DNA of 64,000 nt from Jejuia sp047345485 (GTDB lineage: Bacteria; Bacteroidota; Bacteroidia; Flavobacteriales; Flavobacteriaceae). Every line of letters begins with the position of its first letter. Position 1 is the stretch's first letter. Position numbers and translations under genes: made by a program. Positions 49,717 to 59,876 of the stretch are shown here, piece by piece. The stretch covers positions 1 to 64,000 of the forward strand of contig NZ_JBLFEN010000003.1 of NCBI RefSeq assembly GCF_047345485.1. Reading direction: 5' to 3'. Below the pieces are notes generated by a model, which saw only the letters and a program-made list of their open reading frames with translations, did not search any database and was not told the origin of the DNA.

Positions 49717-51303
49717 TTATTTTTTTGTTGCTTTTCTCTTTTTCCATTGATTAAAACCAATCCAACCAAAAAGTAAAACTAAAAATGGAATAAAATATGA
49801 AGTAGCTTTCCCTTCGCCATGAACAGTAGTAAAGAAACGTTCTAATCTAGGATTTGGGAAACCATCCCAACTCATCCAGATGAATACGGCTTTTCCAAAT
49901 ACATGATTATAAGGTATAAAGCCCCAACGTCTAGCATCCACAGAATTATGGCGGTTATCGCCCATCATCCAGTAGTAATCTTGTTTAAAGGTATATGTAT
50001 TTACTACTTCACCATTAATTAAAATTTGATTGCCTTTCACGTTTAGTGTGTTACCTTCATATTCGGTAATTACACGTTTATAAAGTGGTAAAACTTTTAA
50101 GTTAATATCTATTGTAGCACCTTTTTGAGGAATATATAGCGGTCCGAAAAAATCTACATTCCAAGGGTAATCTGGATGATGCGGGAATGTATCTGGATTA
50201 GGGTTACCCTTTTTTTGTTTATTAATAGCTATATCTACAACATTAGGATTGTCTTTAAATTTGGCTAAAGCCTCATCAGACATTGCTGGAATATAATAAC
50301 TAGAAATTTGACGATCTATAGGATAGGCACCATCAGTGATATCATATCGTGTTGCTAAAAAGTTTGAATCAAACTGATGTGTTTTTGGTTTCACATAATA
50401 GCTAAATTGCAACTTAGCTCTATCTGGTAATTCATTTTGTTTTCCGTTTATAAAAACATATCCGTTACGAACTTCAAGAGAATCTCCAGGTAAACCAACA
50501 CAACGCTTTACTAAGTTTGTTTTTTTATCAATTGGCTTATAGTAGTTTCTGTCTGGTTTAAAAATGTTCATGTCTCGTAGCGTATCAGCTGGTTGATTAA
50601 ACACCACAATATCGTTTCGCTTTATCTTTTGAAACCCAGGGATACGCATATAGGGTAATTGAAGCTTGTTTATCCAAGTGGTTTTTCGCTCCTCATACTT
50701 GTCATTAAATGCATACGATTTTATATTTAGCCCAGGTATTGTATCATGTACCATAGGTGCAGCAATGGTTGTCATAGGTACTCTAGCACCATAATGAAAC
50801 TTACTTACAAATAAAAAATCGCCAACTAATAATGACTTTTCTAAAGATGACGAGGGTATAGTAAATGGCTGCATAAAATAAGTATGCACAATGGTTGCAG
50901 CTACTATAGCAAATAAGATAGAGCTCGTCCACTCTCCAGAACCAGATTTTGGCATCAAATCTCGCCCTTTAACATAATTTACATCGGCTACATAATTTAA
51001 ATAGTAATTATAAAAGCCTAAGCTTACTACGGCTAAAAATGTATCTAAATAGGTGTTTTTACCAAAACTTCTTGCGGTTTCTACCCACACTACCATAAGC
51101 ATTATAAGATTTACTATAGGTAAGAACAATAAAATAATCCACCACCAAGGACGATTTATTATTTTCATTAAAATAACACCGTTGTAGATAGGAATAAATG
51201 CTTCCCAGGCTTGCCTGCCCGCTTTTTGGTATAGCTTCCATGTGCCTAAGCCATGAATAATTTGTATAATGAGTAAAAAAATAAGCCACTGTGTAATAGT
51301 CAT
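49717..51303 (-). CDS. lepB: Signal peptidase I, extended Bacteroidota form
   Basis: The enzyme removes Sec signal peptides at the periplasmic face. At 528 residues it is much longer than E. coli LepB. The N-terminal 105 residues are a DUF5684-like membrane region (WKLYQKAGRQAWEAFIPIYN and three helices). The catalytic region begins QPFTIPSSSLEKSLLVGDFL (about 145-164; Ser153 in place of the PSxSM Ser, with Leu after it). The general-base Lys is in LVKRCVGLPGDSLEVRNG, and the late box is WMMGDNRHNSVDARRWGFIP. A long insert (about 310-430) separates the boxes. It follows dapB on the same strand (69 bases). Confidence 0.93.
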   Translation of the reverse strand: MTITQWLIFLLIIQIIHGLGTWKLYQKAGRQAWEAFIPIYNGVILMKIINRPWWWIILLFLPIVNLIMLMVVWVETARSFGKNTYLDTFLAVVSLGFYNYYLNYVADVNYVKGRDLMPKSGSGEWTSSILFAIVAATIVHTYFMQPFTIPSSSLEKSLLVGDFLFVSKFHYGARVPMTTIAAPMVHDTIPGLNIKSYAFNDKYEERKTTWINKLQLPYMRIPGFQKIKRNDIVVFNQPADTLRDMNIFKPDRNYYKPIDKKTNLVKRCVGLPGDSLEVRNGYVFINGKQNELPDRAKLQFSYYVKPKTHQFDSNFLATRYDITDGAYPIDRQISSYYIPAMSDEALAKFKDNPNVVDIAINKQKKGNPNPDTFPHHPDYPWNVDFFGPLYIPQKGATIDINLKVLPLYKRVITEYEGNTLNVKGNQILINGEVVNTYTFKQDYYWMMGDNRHNSVDARRWGFIPYNHVFGKAVFIWMSWDGFPNPRLERFFTTVHGEGKATSYFIPFLVLLFGWIGFNQWKKRKATKK

Positions 51304-51372
51304 TGTTCTATTGTTTTATTTTAAAGCCGGTTAGAACCAAAAGCTTAAGTTTTGTTACAATTATAAAAAGGG

Positions 51373-52077
51373 TTAACCAATATTTAACACATCATTCATA
51401 GAAAACACACCTGTTTTATTTACAAGCCATTCTGCCGCAACAACAGCACCTAAGGCAAAACCTTGACGGTTATGTGCAATATGTTCTATGGTTATAGTAT
51501 CTACCTCACTTTCGTAATTTACAGTATGTGTACCTGGTACATCTTCAATACGTTTTGCAACTATTGGGATGGTTTTGTTACCATTTTCATCTAATTTCCA
51601 ACTGTTATAGTTGTCATTATTGTTTATAACACCTTCAGCCAAAGTTATAGCAGTACCACTTGGCGCATCTAATTTTTTAGTATGATGAATTTCTTCCATA
51701 GAAACATTGTATTGTTTCAAATTACTCATCATTTTAGCCAGTGTTTGATTCAATTCAAAAAAAATATTTACCCCTAAACTAAAGTTTGATGCATATATAA
51801 ATGCACCATTATTTTCATTACATAACGCTACGGCATTGTCGTAATTATGTAACCATCCTGTTGTGCCAGAAACCACAGGTATACCGTTTTTAAAACATTT
51901 AGAAATATTATCAAATGCAACTGATGGAATACTAAAATCTATAGCAACATCTGCTTTAGTAATATCATAATCGGTATCATCTTTATCAACTTTAAGCACA
52001 ATAGTATGGCCACGTTTTATTGCAATTTTTTCAATGGTTTGTCCCATTCTACCGTATCCTAGTAAAGCTATTTTCAT
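51373..52077 (-). CDS. dapB: 4-hydroxy-tetrahydrodipicolinate reductase
   Basis: DapB reduces hydroxy-tetrahydrodipicolinate with NAD(P)H on the lysine/diaminopimelate pathway. The 234-residue protein opens with the nucleotide-binding MKIALLGYGRMGQTIEKIA, has the GTTGW loop (PVVSGTTGWLHN) and the family signature EEIHHTKKLDAPSGTAITLA with catalytic His and Lys. Length is slightly shorter than the E. coli form, as usual in Bacteroidota. It lies between lepB and DUF5683, consistent with the lepB-dapB-DUF5683-parB-parA order known in the phylum. Confidence 0.95.
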   Translation of the reverse strand: MKIALLGYGRMGQTIEKIAIKRGHTIVLKVDKDDTDYDITKADVAIDFSIPSVAFDNISKCFKNGIPVVSGTTGWLHNYDNAVALCNENNGAFIYASNFSLGVNIFFELNQTLAKMMSNLKQYNVSMEEIHHTKKLDAPSGTAITLAEGVINNNDNYNSWKLDENGNKTIPIVAKRIEDVPGTHTVNYESEVDTITIEHIAHNRQGFALGAVVAAEWLVNKTGVFSMNDVLNIG

Positions 52078-52103
52078 ATGTTTTATTTAATGACTGTTAA
52101 GGA

Positions 52104-52721
52104 TTAAAATTTCCAGTTTAAACTTAATCCAACGGTGCTACTTCTATCTATATCATTAAGTTCATAATGTGGCGCTAAGGTAAGATTTTCGTCAACATTA
52201 TATTGTAATAAATGTGCATCTACATTAGCATCAATAATGTTTAATGCGTATAAACCAATAGTAACTAAAAGTGATATTTCTTTATTCCGTCTAAACAACT
52301 GTTGCGCGCGCCTTAAACCATCTTCAGATACACGCTCAGATATTGCATTACCATTCTCATCAAAATTGAAAAACTCATCATCTTCAAAACCTGCTAAACG
52401 TCTTCTAAACGCATCTCTATAGCGTCTATATTCTCTATCATTATTTAAATAAAAGTACATACCCGTTCCTAAGGCGCCGTAAACAATTGGTATTTTCCAA
52501 TATTTTTTATTGTAAGCTTGCCCTAATCCGGGTAAAACTGCTGATAAAAATGCAGCTTTTGCAGGACGTAGTGGGTCTATAGTTTTTGAGTTAACAATAG
52601 TATCCGTAATTACTATTGGTGGAGGAATACTGTCTGTAGGTGCTTTTTCTTTTTCTTGCGAAAAAGATGAAAAACAACAACATATAACAGTAACAAGTGC
52701 TATTAAAAATTTATTTGGCAC
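52104..52721 (-). CDS. DUF5683 membrane protein
   Basis: A 205-residue protein with an N-terminal signal or anchor (FLIALVTVICCCFSSFSQEK), a proline-rich stretch, then the DUF5683 core with PAKAAFLSAVLPGLGQAYNK and KYWKIPIVYGALGTGMYFYL, two membrane hairpins and a polar insert rich in Arg/Asp (YRRYRDAFRRRLAGFEDDEF). The C-terminus ends in a beta-strand pattern with WKF. The function is unknown. The start is GTG at 52721, inside the end of parB (11-base overlap), so it is coupled to parB translation. Confidence 0.88.
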   Translation of the reverse strand: MPNKFLIALVTVICCCFSSFSQEKEKAPTDSIPPPIVITDTIVNSKTIDPLRPAKAAFLSAVLPGLGQAYNKKYWKIPIVYGALGTGMYFYLNNDREYRRYRDAFRRRLAGFEDDEFFNFDENGNAISERVSEDGLRRAQQLFRRNKEISLLVTIGLYALNIIDANVDAHLLQYNVDENLTLAPHYELNDIDRSSTVGLSLNWKF

Positions 52722-53625
52722 GTTGTACTAATTTTTTAATTCGATTAAAATCTTCTTCAGAATGAAAAGGAATTACAATTTTTCCTTTCCCATTTTTAGA
52801 CACTTTAACGTCAATTTTATGGCCAAAGTATTCTGAAAACTCTTTTATGCCTTTTTTAACATGCTTTGGAACATCATCTAAATCTTCATTTTTTGATGTG
52901 TTTTGAGAACTTTTGGTGGGGTTATTATGTGCTCTTACCAGTTGTTCCGTTTCTCTAACAGATAATTTTTTTGATAAAATAGTTTCGTAGATATCTAATT
53001 GATCGCTTTGGTCTTCAATAGTTATTAAAGCACGCCCGTGTCCCATGGAGATAAAATTATCTCGCATTCCTGTTTGAATAATGGGATCTAATTTTAAAAG
53101 TCTTAAATAATTTGCAATAGTAGAACGTTTTTTGCCAACACGCTCACTCATTTGCTCTTGGGTTAGGTTTATTTCGTCAATTAAGCGTTGATAGGATAAT
53201 GCAATTTCAATAGGGTCTAAATCTTGGCGTTGAATATTTTCAACCAAAGCCATTTCTAAAGATTCTTGGTCGTTTGCAATCCTTATATAGGCAGGAATAG
53301 TTTTTAAACCTATTAATTTAGAAGCACGATAACGTCTTTCTCCGGAAACTAATTGATATTTATTAAACTCTAGTTTTCTAACCGTTATGGGTTGTATAAT
53401 ACCAAGTTCTTTAATAGAAGAGGCAAGCTCTTGCAAAGACTCTTCACTAAAATTGGTACGTGGCTGAAACGGGTTAACCTCAATAGATGTTACATCTAGT
53501 TCTACAATATTACCAATAACCTTATCGGCATCTTTGTCTTGAACAGATTTAATATCATTACTCGGGTCTTTTAAAAGTGCAGATAAACCTCTACCTAAAG
53601 CCTGTTTCTTTGTTGCCTTTGCCAT
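52711..53625 (-). CDS. parB: Chromosome-partitioning protein ParB
   Basis: ParB binds parS centromere sites, loads as a CTP-dependent clamp and stimulates ParA. The 304 residues show the N-terminal ALGRGLSALLKD, the ParB/Srx box INPFQPR-like VNPFQPRTNFSEE, the CTP-binding GERRYRASKL, the helix-turn-helix TQEQMSERVGKKRSTIANYL, and a C-terminal dimerisation tail rich in Lys. No parS site (TGTTNCACGTGNAACA type) was found in the window. It is 2 bases downstream of parA. Confidence 0.95.
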   Translation of the reverse strand: MAKATKKQALGRGLSALLKDPSNDIKSVQDKDADKVIGNIVELDVTSIEVNPFQPRTNFSEESLQELASSIKELGIIQPITVRKLEFNKYQLVSGERRYRASKLIGLKTIPAYIRIANDQESLEMALVENIQRQDLDPIEIALSYQRLIDEINLTQEQMSERVGKKRSTIANYLRLLKLDPIIQTGMRDNFISMGHGRALITIEDQSDQLDIYETILSKKLSVRETEQLVRAHNNPTKSSQNTSKNEDLDDVPKHVKKGIKEFSEYFGHKIDVKVSKNGKGKIVIPFHSEEDFNRIKKLVQRAK

Positions 53626-53627
53626 AA

Positions 53628-54392
53628 TTAGGAGTTTTTAGTAATAATTTCTTCAGCTAAACTCAAGTAATTACTAGCACCCTTACTGGCAGCATCATAA
53701 TTAATAATACTTTCGCCATAGCTTGGTGCTTCACTTAAACGAACATTTCGCTGTATTATAGTATCAAAAACCATATCGTTAAAATGTTTCTGTACCTCTT
53801 CTACAACTTGGTTTGATAAGCGCAATCTAGAATCGTACATAGTGAGTAATAAGCCCTCATAATCTAAAGCGGGATTATGTACTTTCTGTACACTCTTAAT
53901 CGTGTTTAATAATTTGCCTAAACCTTCTAAAGCAAAATATTCACATTGTATAGGGATTAAAACAGAATCTGCAGCAGTTAAGGCATTTAATGTTAATAAG
54001 CCTAAAGAGGGTGCGCAGTCTATCAAAATAAAGTCGTAGTCGTTCTTTATATCTACTAATGCTTTTTTTAGCATGTATTCACGCTCATCTTTATCTACCA
54101 ATTCAATTTCAATGGCAACTAAATCAATATGCGCAGGTATAATATCTAAGTTTGGTGTGTCTGTAGCTATTATAGATTCTTTAGCTGTGTTTGTATGTTC
54201 TAAAAGTTGGTATGTGCCAATTTCTACATCCTCAACTTGTATACCTAAACCAGAGCTAGCATTAGCTTGAGGATCGGCATCTATTAACAATACTTTTTTT
54301 TCTAAAACACCTAAGGAAGCCGCTAAGTTTACCGATGTTGTAGTTTTACCTACACCTCCTTTTTGGTTAGCAATTGCAATAATTTTCCCCAT
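53628..54392 (-). CDS. parA: Chromosome-partitioning ATPase ParA
   Basis: ParA is the Walker-type ATPase that drives chromosome segregation with ParB. The start at 54392 (MGKIIAIANQKGGVGKTTTS) is the family N-terminus; a further in-frame extension of 11 residues upstream is not conserved. The deviant Walker A KGGVGKTT, switch DADPQANASSGLG, and Walker B FILIDCAPSLGLLTLNALTA are complete. At 254 residues it is normal length. It leads the parA-parB-DUF5683-dapB-lepB run. Confidence 0.96.
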   Translation of the reverse strand: MGKIIAIANQKGGVGKTTTSVNLAASLGVLEKKVLLIDADPQANASSGLGIQVEDVEIGTYQLLEHTNTAKESIIATDTPNLDIIPAHIDLVAIEIELVDKDEREYMLKKALVDIKNDYDFILIDCAPSLGLLTLNALTAADSVLIPIQCEYFALEGLGKLLNTIKSVQKVHNPALDYEGLLLTMYDSRLRLSNQVVEEVQKHFNDMVFDTIIQRNVRLSEAPSYGESIINYDAASKGASNYLSLAEEIITKNS

Positions 54393-54578
54393 TGACTGAT
54401 TTGGTTTTAATGTGTAAAAATACAATTATTTGCGAGTAATAAAAACCTAACTTGTTAACACAGGTTTAATAACTTAAAGGTAATGTTAGCAGCTTAGTAA
54501 GTGTTAAAGTTTAACACTTTATTATGAGGAACTATTAGATGTAAATTAGAAATTTGAAAAAATTAAAATTACTATACC

Positions 54579-57347
54579 ATGAAAAGTAGCCACACCTTTT
54601 TTAAAACTATGATGATTTTTCTAGTCATCACAACATTTTCTTTACAAATTAACTCACAGATAAAAAAAACTGCTGAGGTTGAAGGGATTTCAGAATACAT
54701 GCTTAATAATGGCTTAAAAGTACTCTTGTTTAAAGACAATTCCTCTCAAACTATAACTGTAAATATTACGTATTTGGTAGGTTCTAAACATGAGGGCTAT
54801 GGCGAAAAAGGAATGGCGCATCTTTTGGAACATATGGTATTTAAAGGCACACCTAACCATCCTGATATACCCAAAGAATTAACTGAAAGAGGTGCGAGAC
54901 CTAATGGAACAACCTATTTTGATAGAACAAATTATTATGAAACATTTAATGCAACTGATGAAAATTTAGAATGGGCGCTCGATTTAGAAGCAGATAGAAT
55001 GTTAAATTCTTATATTTCTAACGAGGATTTACAATCTGAGTTTTCTGTTGTTAGAAATGAATTTGAAAGTGGTGAAAATTCACCAGCAAACGTTTTACGC
55101 TTAAAAGTTATAAATACAGCCTATTTATGGCATAACTATGGTAACGCCACTATTGGAAACCGTTCAGATATAGAACGTGTACCTATTAAAAATTTACAAG
55201 CATTTTATAAAAAATATTACAGACCAGATAATGCTGTATTAATGGTAACGGGTAAGTTTGATACAGATAAAACATTAACACTTATTGAAGAGAAGTTTGG
55301 AGACTTAAAAAATCCTGAGCAACCCTTAAACAGTGTGCCAACTATTGAGCCAGCACAAGATGGAGAACGTAGAGTAACTTTAAGTCGTGTTGGAGAATTA
55401 CAAATAGTTTCTGCTTTATACCATTTACCTGCAGGTTCTCACGAGGAATATGCAGCTATGGCTGTTGCTGAAGAAATTTTAACTGATAACCCTTCCGGAA
55501 GATTATACAAAGCTTTAGTGGATGGTAAAAAGGCCTCAACAGTTTGGTCTTATTCACCTTTTACTAAAGAGCCTTCATTTTTATACATTAATGTAGATGT
55601 GCCTTCTGATAAATCGTTAACAGATGCAGAAAGTACAATGTTTAATCTGTTAGATGGGTTAAAAGAAAATCCTGTTACTGATGAAGAGGTAAATCGTGCA
55701 AAGGCTAATATTTTAAAACAATTTGATCAAATAAGTAGAAACTCTGCATTTTTAGGTACGTTTATGAGTGAGTTTATCGGTGCAGGCGATTGGAGATTAT
55801 CATTTATACAAAGAGATAGAGTAGAGGCAATGACTGCTGAAACTGTAAATGCAGCCATCCAACGCTATCTAATTCCTACTAATAGAACAGTTGGTAATTT
55901 TATGCCATCTGAAAAACCAATGCGTATTGCTATTGAGCATACTGAAGGTTTAGATGCTTTAGTTACAAATTATAAAGGAAAAAAGGGTTTAGGAGAAGGC
56001 GAAGCTTTTGATGTTTCTTACGAGAATATTCAAAATAGATTGAATACCGGCGCGCTTAATAAACTACCAATAGAATATGGATTTATTAAGAAAAATAATC
56101 GTGGTAATACCGTTAATTTATCATTTGTGATTCGTAACGGAAATCTAGACGATTTTATGAATAAAGGAAAGTTGGCAACTTATACTGCGCGAATGCTAAA
56201 TAAAGGAACAACCAATAATACGAGACAAGAGATTGAAGATAAGTTAAGTGCTTTAAAATCTACCATACGTTTTTCTGGTTCTAACGGAAGGATTAGTGCA
56301 AACATAAGTACTACCGAAGCGCATTTGATGGGAACATTAGAGTTGATGACAGATATATTAAAAAACCCGACGTTTGATGCAGCAGAATTAGAAAAATTAA
56401 AAACTCAAGAACTTGCAGGTATAGAGAGAAATAAATCTGAACCCCAATTTTTGGCTAGTAAAAATTTAGGGTTAATCAATCAACGTTTTGAGAAAGGGCA
56501 TCCTTTATATACTAATACTATTGAAGAAGATATTGAAGATATAAAATCTGTAAATACTGAAGCTTTAAAAGCTTACTATAATGAGTTTTATGGAATTTCA
56601 GATAACGCTAGATTAGTAGCTATTGGAAATATTGATGAAACTATGCTAAAAAATTACTTTGAAACTGAATTTTCAGATTTTAAAGTTAATAAGCCTTTTA
56701 AGCCTATTTTAGATCCTCATACACTAAACAAGGCAGTTAATAAACAAATTAGTACACCAGACAAGAAAAATGCAATAAGTATAGGTGTGATGTCTTTTAA
56801 AGGCAGTCAAGAAGATGAAGATTATGCAGCATTACAAGTGGCTAGTACTATTTTTGGAGGTGGTACTTTAAGCTCAAGAATTAGTACAAGATTAAGACAA
56901 AATGATGGTGTGAGTTATGGCGCTGGAGGTTATGTAAATGTAGATGCTAACCCAAATACAGCAAATTCTAATATTGTAGTTTATGCTATTTATGCACCAG
57001 AGAATGGAAGTAAAGTCCAAAAAGGGTTTAAAGAAGAAATTGAACGTTTTATAACTGATGGTATTACTGAAGAAGAACTTAAAGTAGCTGTAACCAACTG
57101 GGTACAAGGGCAAAGTGTTTCTAGAGCAAAAGACAATGAACTATCAAGAACTATAAACAATAACTTGTATTATGATAGAGATATGATGTTTTATAAGGCT
57201 ATAGAAGAAAATGTAACGTCTTTAACAGTTAAAGATGTAAATAAAGCCATTAAAAAATACTTTAAAACTTTTGATACTTGGACGGTTGTAAACGCAGGAG
57301 ATTTTGAAAAACAACCAGAAATAAAAAGTGATAAAAAAATAGATTAA
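54579..57347 (+). CDS. Secreted M16-family zinc metalloprotease
   Basis: A 922-residue pitrilysin/insulinase-family peptidase with a signal peptide (to about QINSQ, 27). The active-site HxxEH is GMAHLLEHMVFKGT (His81, Glu84, His85), and the third ligand Glu is in WALDLEADRM. The second half (about 480-900) is a catalytically silent M16C-like repeat with GGGTLSSRISTRLRQNDGVS. It is periplasmic or exported but has no T9SS domain. Such two-half proteases degrade peptides and small proteins. The gene is monocistronic, divergent from parA, with a terminator following. Confidence 0.92.
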   Translation: MKSSHTFFKTMMIFLVITTFSLQINSQIKKTAEVEGISEYMLNNGLKVLLFKDNSSQTITVNITYLVGSKHEGYGEKGMAHLLEHMVFKGTPNHPDIPKELTERGARPNGTTYFDRTNYYETFNATDENLEWALDLEADRMLNSYISNEDLQSEFSVVRNEFESGENSPANVLRLKVINTAYLWHNYGNATIGNRSDIERVPIKNLQAFYKKYYRPDNAVLMVTGKFDTDKTLTLIEEKFGDLKNPEQPLNSVPTIEPAQDGERRVTLSRVGELQIVSALYHLPAGSHEEYAAMAVAEEILTDNPSGRLYKALVDGKKASTVWSYSPFTKEPSFLYINVDVPSDKSLTDAESTMFNLLDGLKENPVTDEEVNRAKANILKQFDQISRNSAFLGTFMSEFIGAGDWRLSFIQRDRVEAMTAETVNAAIQRYLIPTNRTVGNFMPSEKPMRIAIEHTEGLDALVTNYKGKKGLGEGEAFDVSYENIQNRLNTGALNKLPIEYGFIKKNNRGNTVNLSFVIRNGNLDDFMNKGKLATYTARMLNKGTTNNTRQEIEDKLSALKSTIRFSGSNGRISANISTTEAHLMGTLELMTDILKNPTFDAAELEKLKTQELAGIERNKSEPQFLASKNLGLINQRFEKGHPLYTNTIEEDIEDIKSVNTEALKAYYNEFYGISDNARLVAIGNIDETMLKNYFETEFSDFKVNKPFKPILDPHTLNKAVNKQISTPDKKNAISIGVMSFKGSQEDEDYAALQVASTIFGGGTLSSRISTRLRQNDGVSYGAGGYVNVDANPNTANSNIVVYAIYAPENGSKVQKGFKEEIERFITDGITEEELKVAVTNWVQGQSVSRAKDNELSRTINNNLYYDRDMMFYKAIEENVTSLTVKDVNKAIKKYFKTFDTWTVVNAGDFEKQPEIKSDKKID

Positions 57348-57368
57348 TTAGTATCTACATATAATTTT

Positions 57369-57407
57369 AAAGCCAAATCAAATTATTTCGATTTGGCTTT
57401 TTTTATT
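57369..57407. terminator. Bidirectional terminator between M16 protease and receptor genes
   Basis: A perfect 11-bp stem AAAGCCAAATC/GATTTGGCTTT (57369-57379 and 57390-57400) with a 10-base loop and T-runs. Confidence 0.9.
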
Positions 57408-57423
57408 TTTTCTGATACAGCAA

Positions 57424-59799
57424 TTAATTTACCCTATTCGTTTCTTCTTCATTACCAAACTTTCTATTTTTTGAACTTATTTTTTTGTTTCCAAAACTAT
57501 AACGTAATGAAAATCTAACATACCTATTGTTTCTATTTTGTCCGTAAACCTGTTTTACGTTATTAATAGTAGATTCTAAATTATTTAATGCAGAGGTGTT
57601 AAAAATATCTTTAACAAGTGCAGAAAACTGTAAATTTTTATTAAAAAGTGTTGTGCTGTAGCCTAAATCTAAACTAAATGTACTGCCTACAGAAAACAAA
57701 CCGTACTGCACATCAGATTCGTAATTGGCATTAACTTGTATATTGTTATCATTTTTTAATTTAAAATTATTATTAGAAGACGCTATATAGGCAAAACCAT
57801 TTTGAAGCGGCGCGTTAAAAGGCTTTGTAAATTCATTTTTTATATGAATTAATGTGAAGCTATTTTGGCTTTGTAACCACTTTAGTTTGTTAAATGTATA
57901 GCTTTCTCCTAATCCAACAACGTATTGATTTAAAAAGTTATCTCTGGTAACTATCTGTGTATTTGTTTCAATATCTGAAGTAAATATGACACTTGATACA
58001 TCAGTTTTAATATTCAGAAATACATTAGTGGTTAGGTTTTTCTTAAACGTATGTTTTAATTCAAAATTATCGGTAAATGATGGTTGTAAAAAAGGATTCC
58101 CCTCACTAAACGTGTTGCTACTTACAAATACTCTAAAAGGGTTTAAATTATTAAAAGATGGCCTTTCTATACGTTTACTATAACTAAATGCAAAGGTGTT
58201 GTTTTCATTATTTTTATATAACGCATACACCGTAGGAAATAATTTAGAGTAGTTGTTTATGTTAGTTTCATTTAAATCTTCTGAAAATCCTTCGGTTTGC
58301 GTACTTTCAAAACGCAAGCCCATTTGTAATTGCCATTTTTCACCTAGTGTTTTACTTGCACTAACATAAACTGCTTGGTTGTTTTCTGTATATTTAAAAG
58401 TATTAGAAATATTGGTGTTTAAAACGGGTGTACCGCTTTCAGTATTAAAAAATTCAATACCACTTTCGCTTTTTATACTACTTATTCTTCCTCCATATGA
58501 TACATTAATAGAATTGAAAGGGTGCTCCATATCTAATTTTAAACTTTTATTTTTTATAGATTGAAGAGATGTTGTTATTGCTGATAGATTTACGTTTTTA
58601 AAATTATTATTGGTATCAAAACTTTCGGTTCTAAATACTCTATTTCTATCGGCTTCATAAGTAAAATAATCTGCATCTACAGATAACGTTCTTCCTAAGG
58701 TATCAAGTTTTGTAATAGTATGTATATTTAAAGAATGACTTACTCTTTCTTGATCTTCATTACCGTTATTCACTAAAAGTGAGTCTATGGTATTCGATAA
58801 ATTCATTATTCTTGTAGTACTACGATCACTAATTCCAGGTTCAGTATTGTTACCAAAATACTGTATGCCAATGGTTGTTTTATCAGTTATATCATAATCC
58901 AATAATAACCTTCCTGAGAATGCTTTTTTACTATCTTTTGTGTTAATATCTATAGCCCAAGTGCTATTAGGATAAAAAACTTCAAACGCTTCTATGCCAC
59001 GTATATTTCCTCTGGTTTTGTCTATACTCGCAGATAAGTTGAGTTTGTCTTTTCTATAAAAAAACCCGTTTCTAAAAGTTGTGAAATTATAAGTATCTAT
59101 ATTATGAATTACAGATGCCGTATTTTTCCATGAATTTTTAACGCCAGTTTTTAATACAATATTAATTAAACCACCATCTCCAGCAGCATCATATTTAGAC
59201 GGAGGTGCAGTAATTACTTCAATTTTTTTAATGTCTTCGCCAGCAATACTATTTAAATAGCTTGATAGCTCTTCTCCAGTTAGGGGTATCAGTCTACCAT
59301 TTATCATAACTTGAGTGTTACCTTTTCCAAAAATAGAAACACCTTCGTCTCTTACTTGTAAACCTGGAGTAACTTTTAAGGCATCTACAGCATTACCGTT
59401 ACGGGCAACAATACTATTTTCAACATTAAAAATTATACGGTCTGCTTTTTGTTCAACCAATCTTTTTTTGCTTGTAATCAATATTTCATCAAGTGTGTTG
59501 TTGTCTTCTTTAAGGTTTATTGTGCCTAAATTTATACTGTCTATCACATTAATTTCTTTTATATAACTTACATAGCCTACATAACTAATAGTAAGCGTAT
59601 ACATATCTTTTTTTACTTGTAATTCGAAATTACCATCAAAACCCGAGATAGTTCCAATAATTTTAGATTGGCTATTTTTTAGTACAACATTAGCACCAAC
59701 TATTGGGCCTAAGTTGTCTGTAATTTTACCATTAATACTTTGTTGTGAGAATGTTAATATTGGAAATACTAAGATTAAAATAAAGATAATACGCTTCAT
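57424..59799 (-). CDS. Outer-membrane beta-barrel receptor (TonB-dependent-receptor-like)
   Basis: I start at the ATG at 59799 (MKRIIFILILVFPILTFSQQ), which gives a standard signal peptide; the listed frame extends nine codons further. A carboxypeptidase-regulatory-like domain (about 20-105) precedes a plug (about 125-225; GNAVDALKVTPGLQVRDEGV, GKGNTQVMINGRLIPLTGEE, AAGDGGLINIVLKTG) and an OMP_b-brl_3-type barrel to the C-terminal VN. No TonB box or SusD partner is evident. It is likely regulated with the upstream AraC-type gene, from which it is separated by a three-arm repeat. Confidence 0.9.
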   Translation of the reverse strand: MKRIIFILILVFPILTFSQQSINGKITDNLGPIVGANVVLKNSQSKIIGTISGFDGNFELQVKKDMYTLTISYVGYVSYIKEINVIDSINLGTINLKEDNNTLDEILITSKKRLVEQKADRIIFNVENSIVARNGNAVDALKVTPGLQVRDEGVSIFGKGNTQVMINGRLIPLTGEELSSYLNSIAGEDIKKIEVITAPPSKYDAAGDGGLINIVLKTGVKNSWKNTASVIHNIDTYNFTTFRNGFFYRKDKLNLSASIDKTRGNIRGIEAFEVFYPNSTWAIDINTKDSKKAFSGRLLLDYDITDKTTIGIQYFGNNTEPGISDRSTTRIMNLSNTIDSLLVNNGNEDQERVSHSLNIHTITKLDTLGRTLSVDADYFTYEADRNRVFRTESFDTNNNFKNVNLSAITTSLQSIKNKSLKLDMEHPFNSINVSYGGRISSIKSESGIEFFNTESGTPVLNTNISNTFKYTENNQAVYVSASKTLGEKWQLQMGLRFESTQTEGFSEDLNETNINNYSKLFPTVYALYKNNENNTFAFSYSKRIERPSFNNLNPFRVFVSSNTFSEGNPFLQPSFTDNFELKHTFKKNLTTNVFLNIKTDVSSVIFTSDIETNTQIVTRDNFLNQYVVGLGESYTFNKLKWLQSQNSFTLIHIKNEFTKPFNAPLQNGFAYIASSNNNFKLKNDNNIQVNANYESDVQYGLFSVGSTFSLDLGYSTTLFNKNLQFSALVKDIFNTSALNNLESTINNVKQVYGQNRNNRYVRFSLRYSFGNKKISSKNRKFGNEEETNRVN

Positions 59800-59876
59800 A
59801 ATTCTTGTGTTTTTGATTGTTTTCATTTTGTTTGATGCAAATATGTCTCAGAAGAAGAAACTACACGACCGAATGC

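Noticed and set aside
54393..54425. Eleven-residue extension of ParA
   Set aside because: The conserved start is MGKIIAIANQKGG; the extension is not conserved and not needed.
52711..54425. parS centromere sites near parAB
   Set aside because: I looked for the TGTTTCACGTGAAACA-like palindrome and found no CACGTG core in or around these genes.
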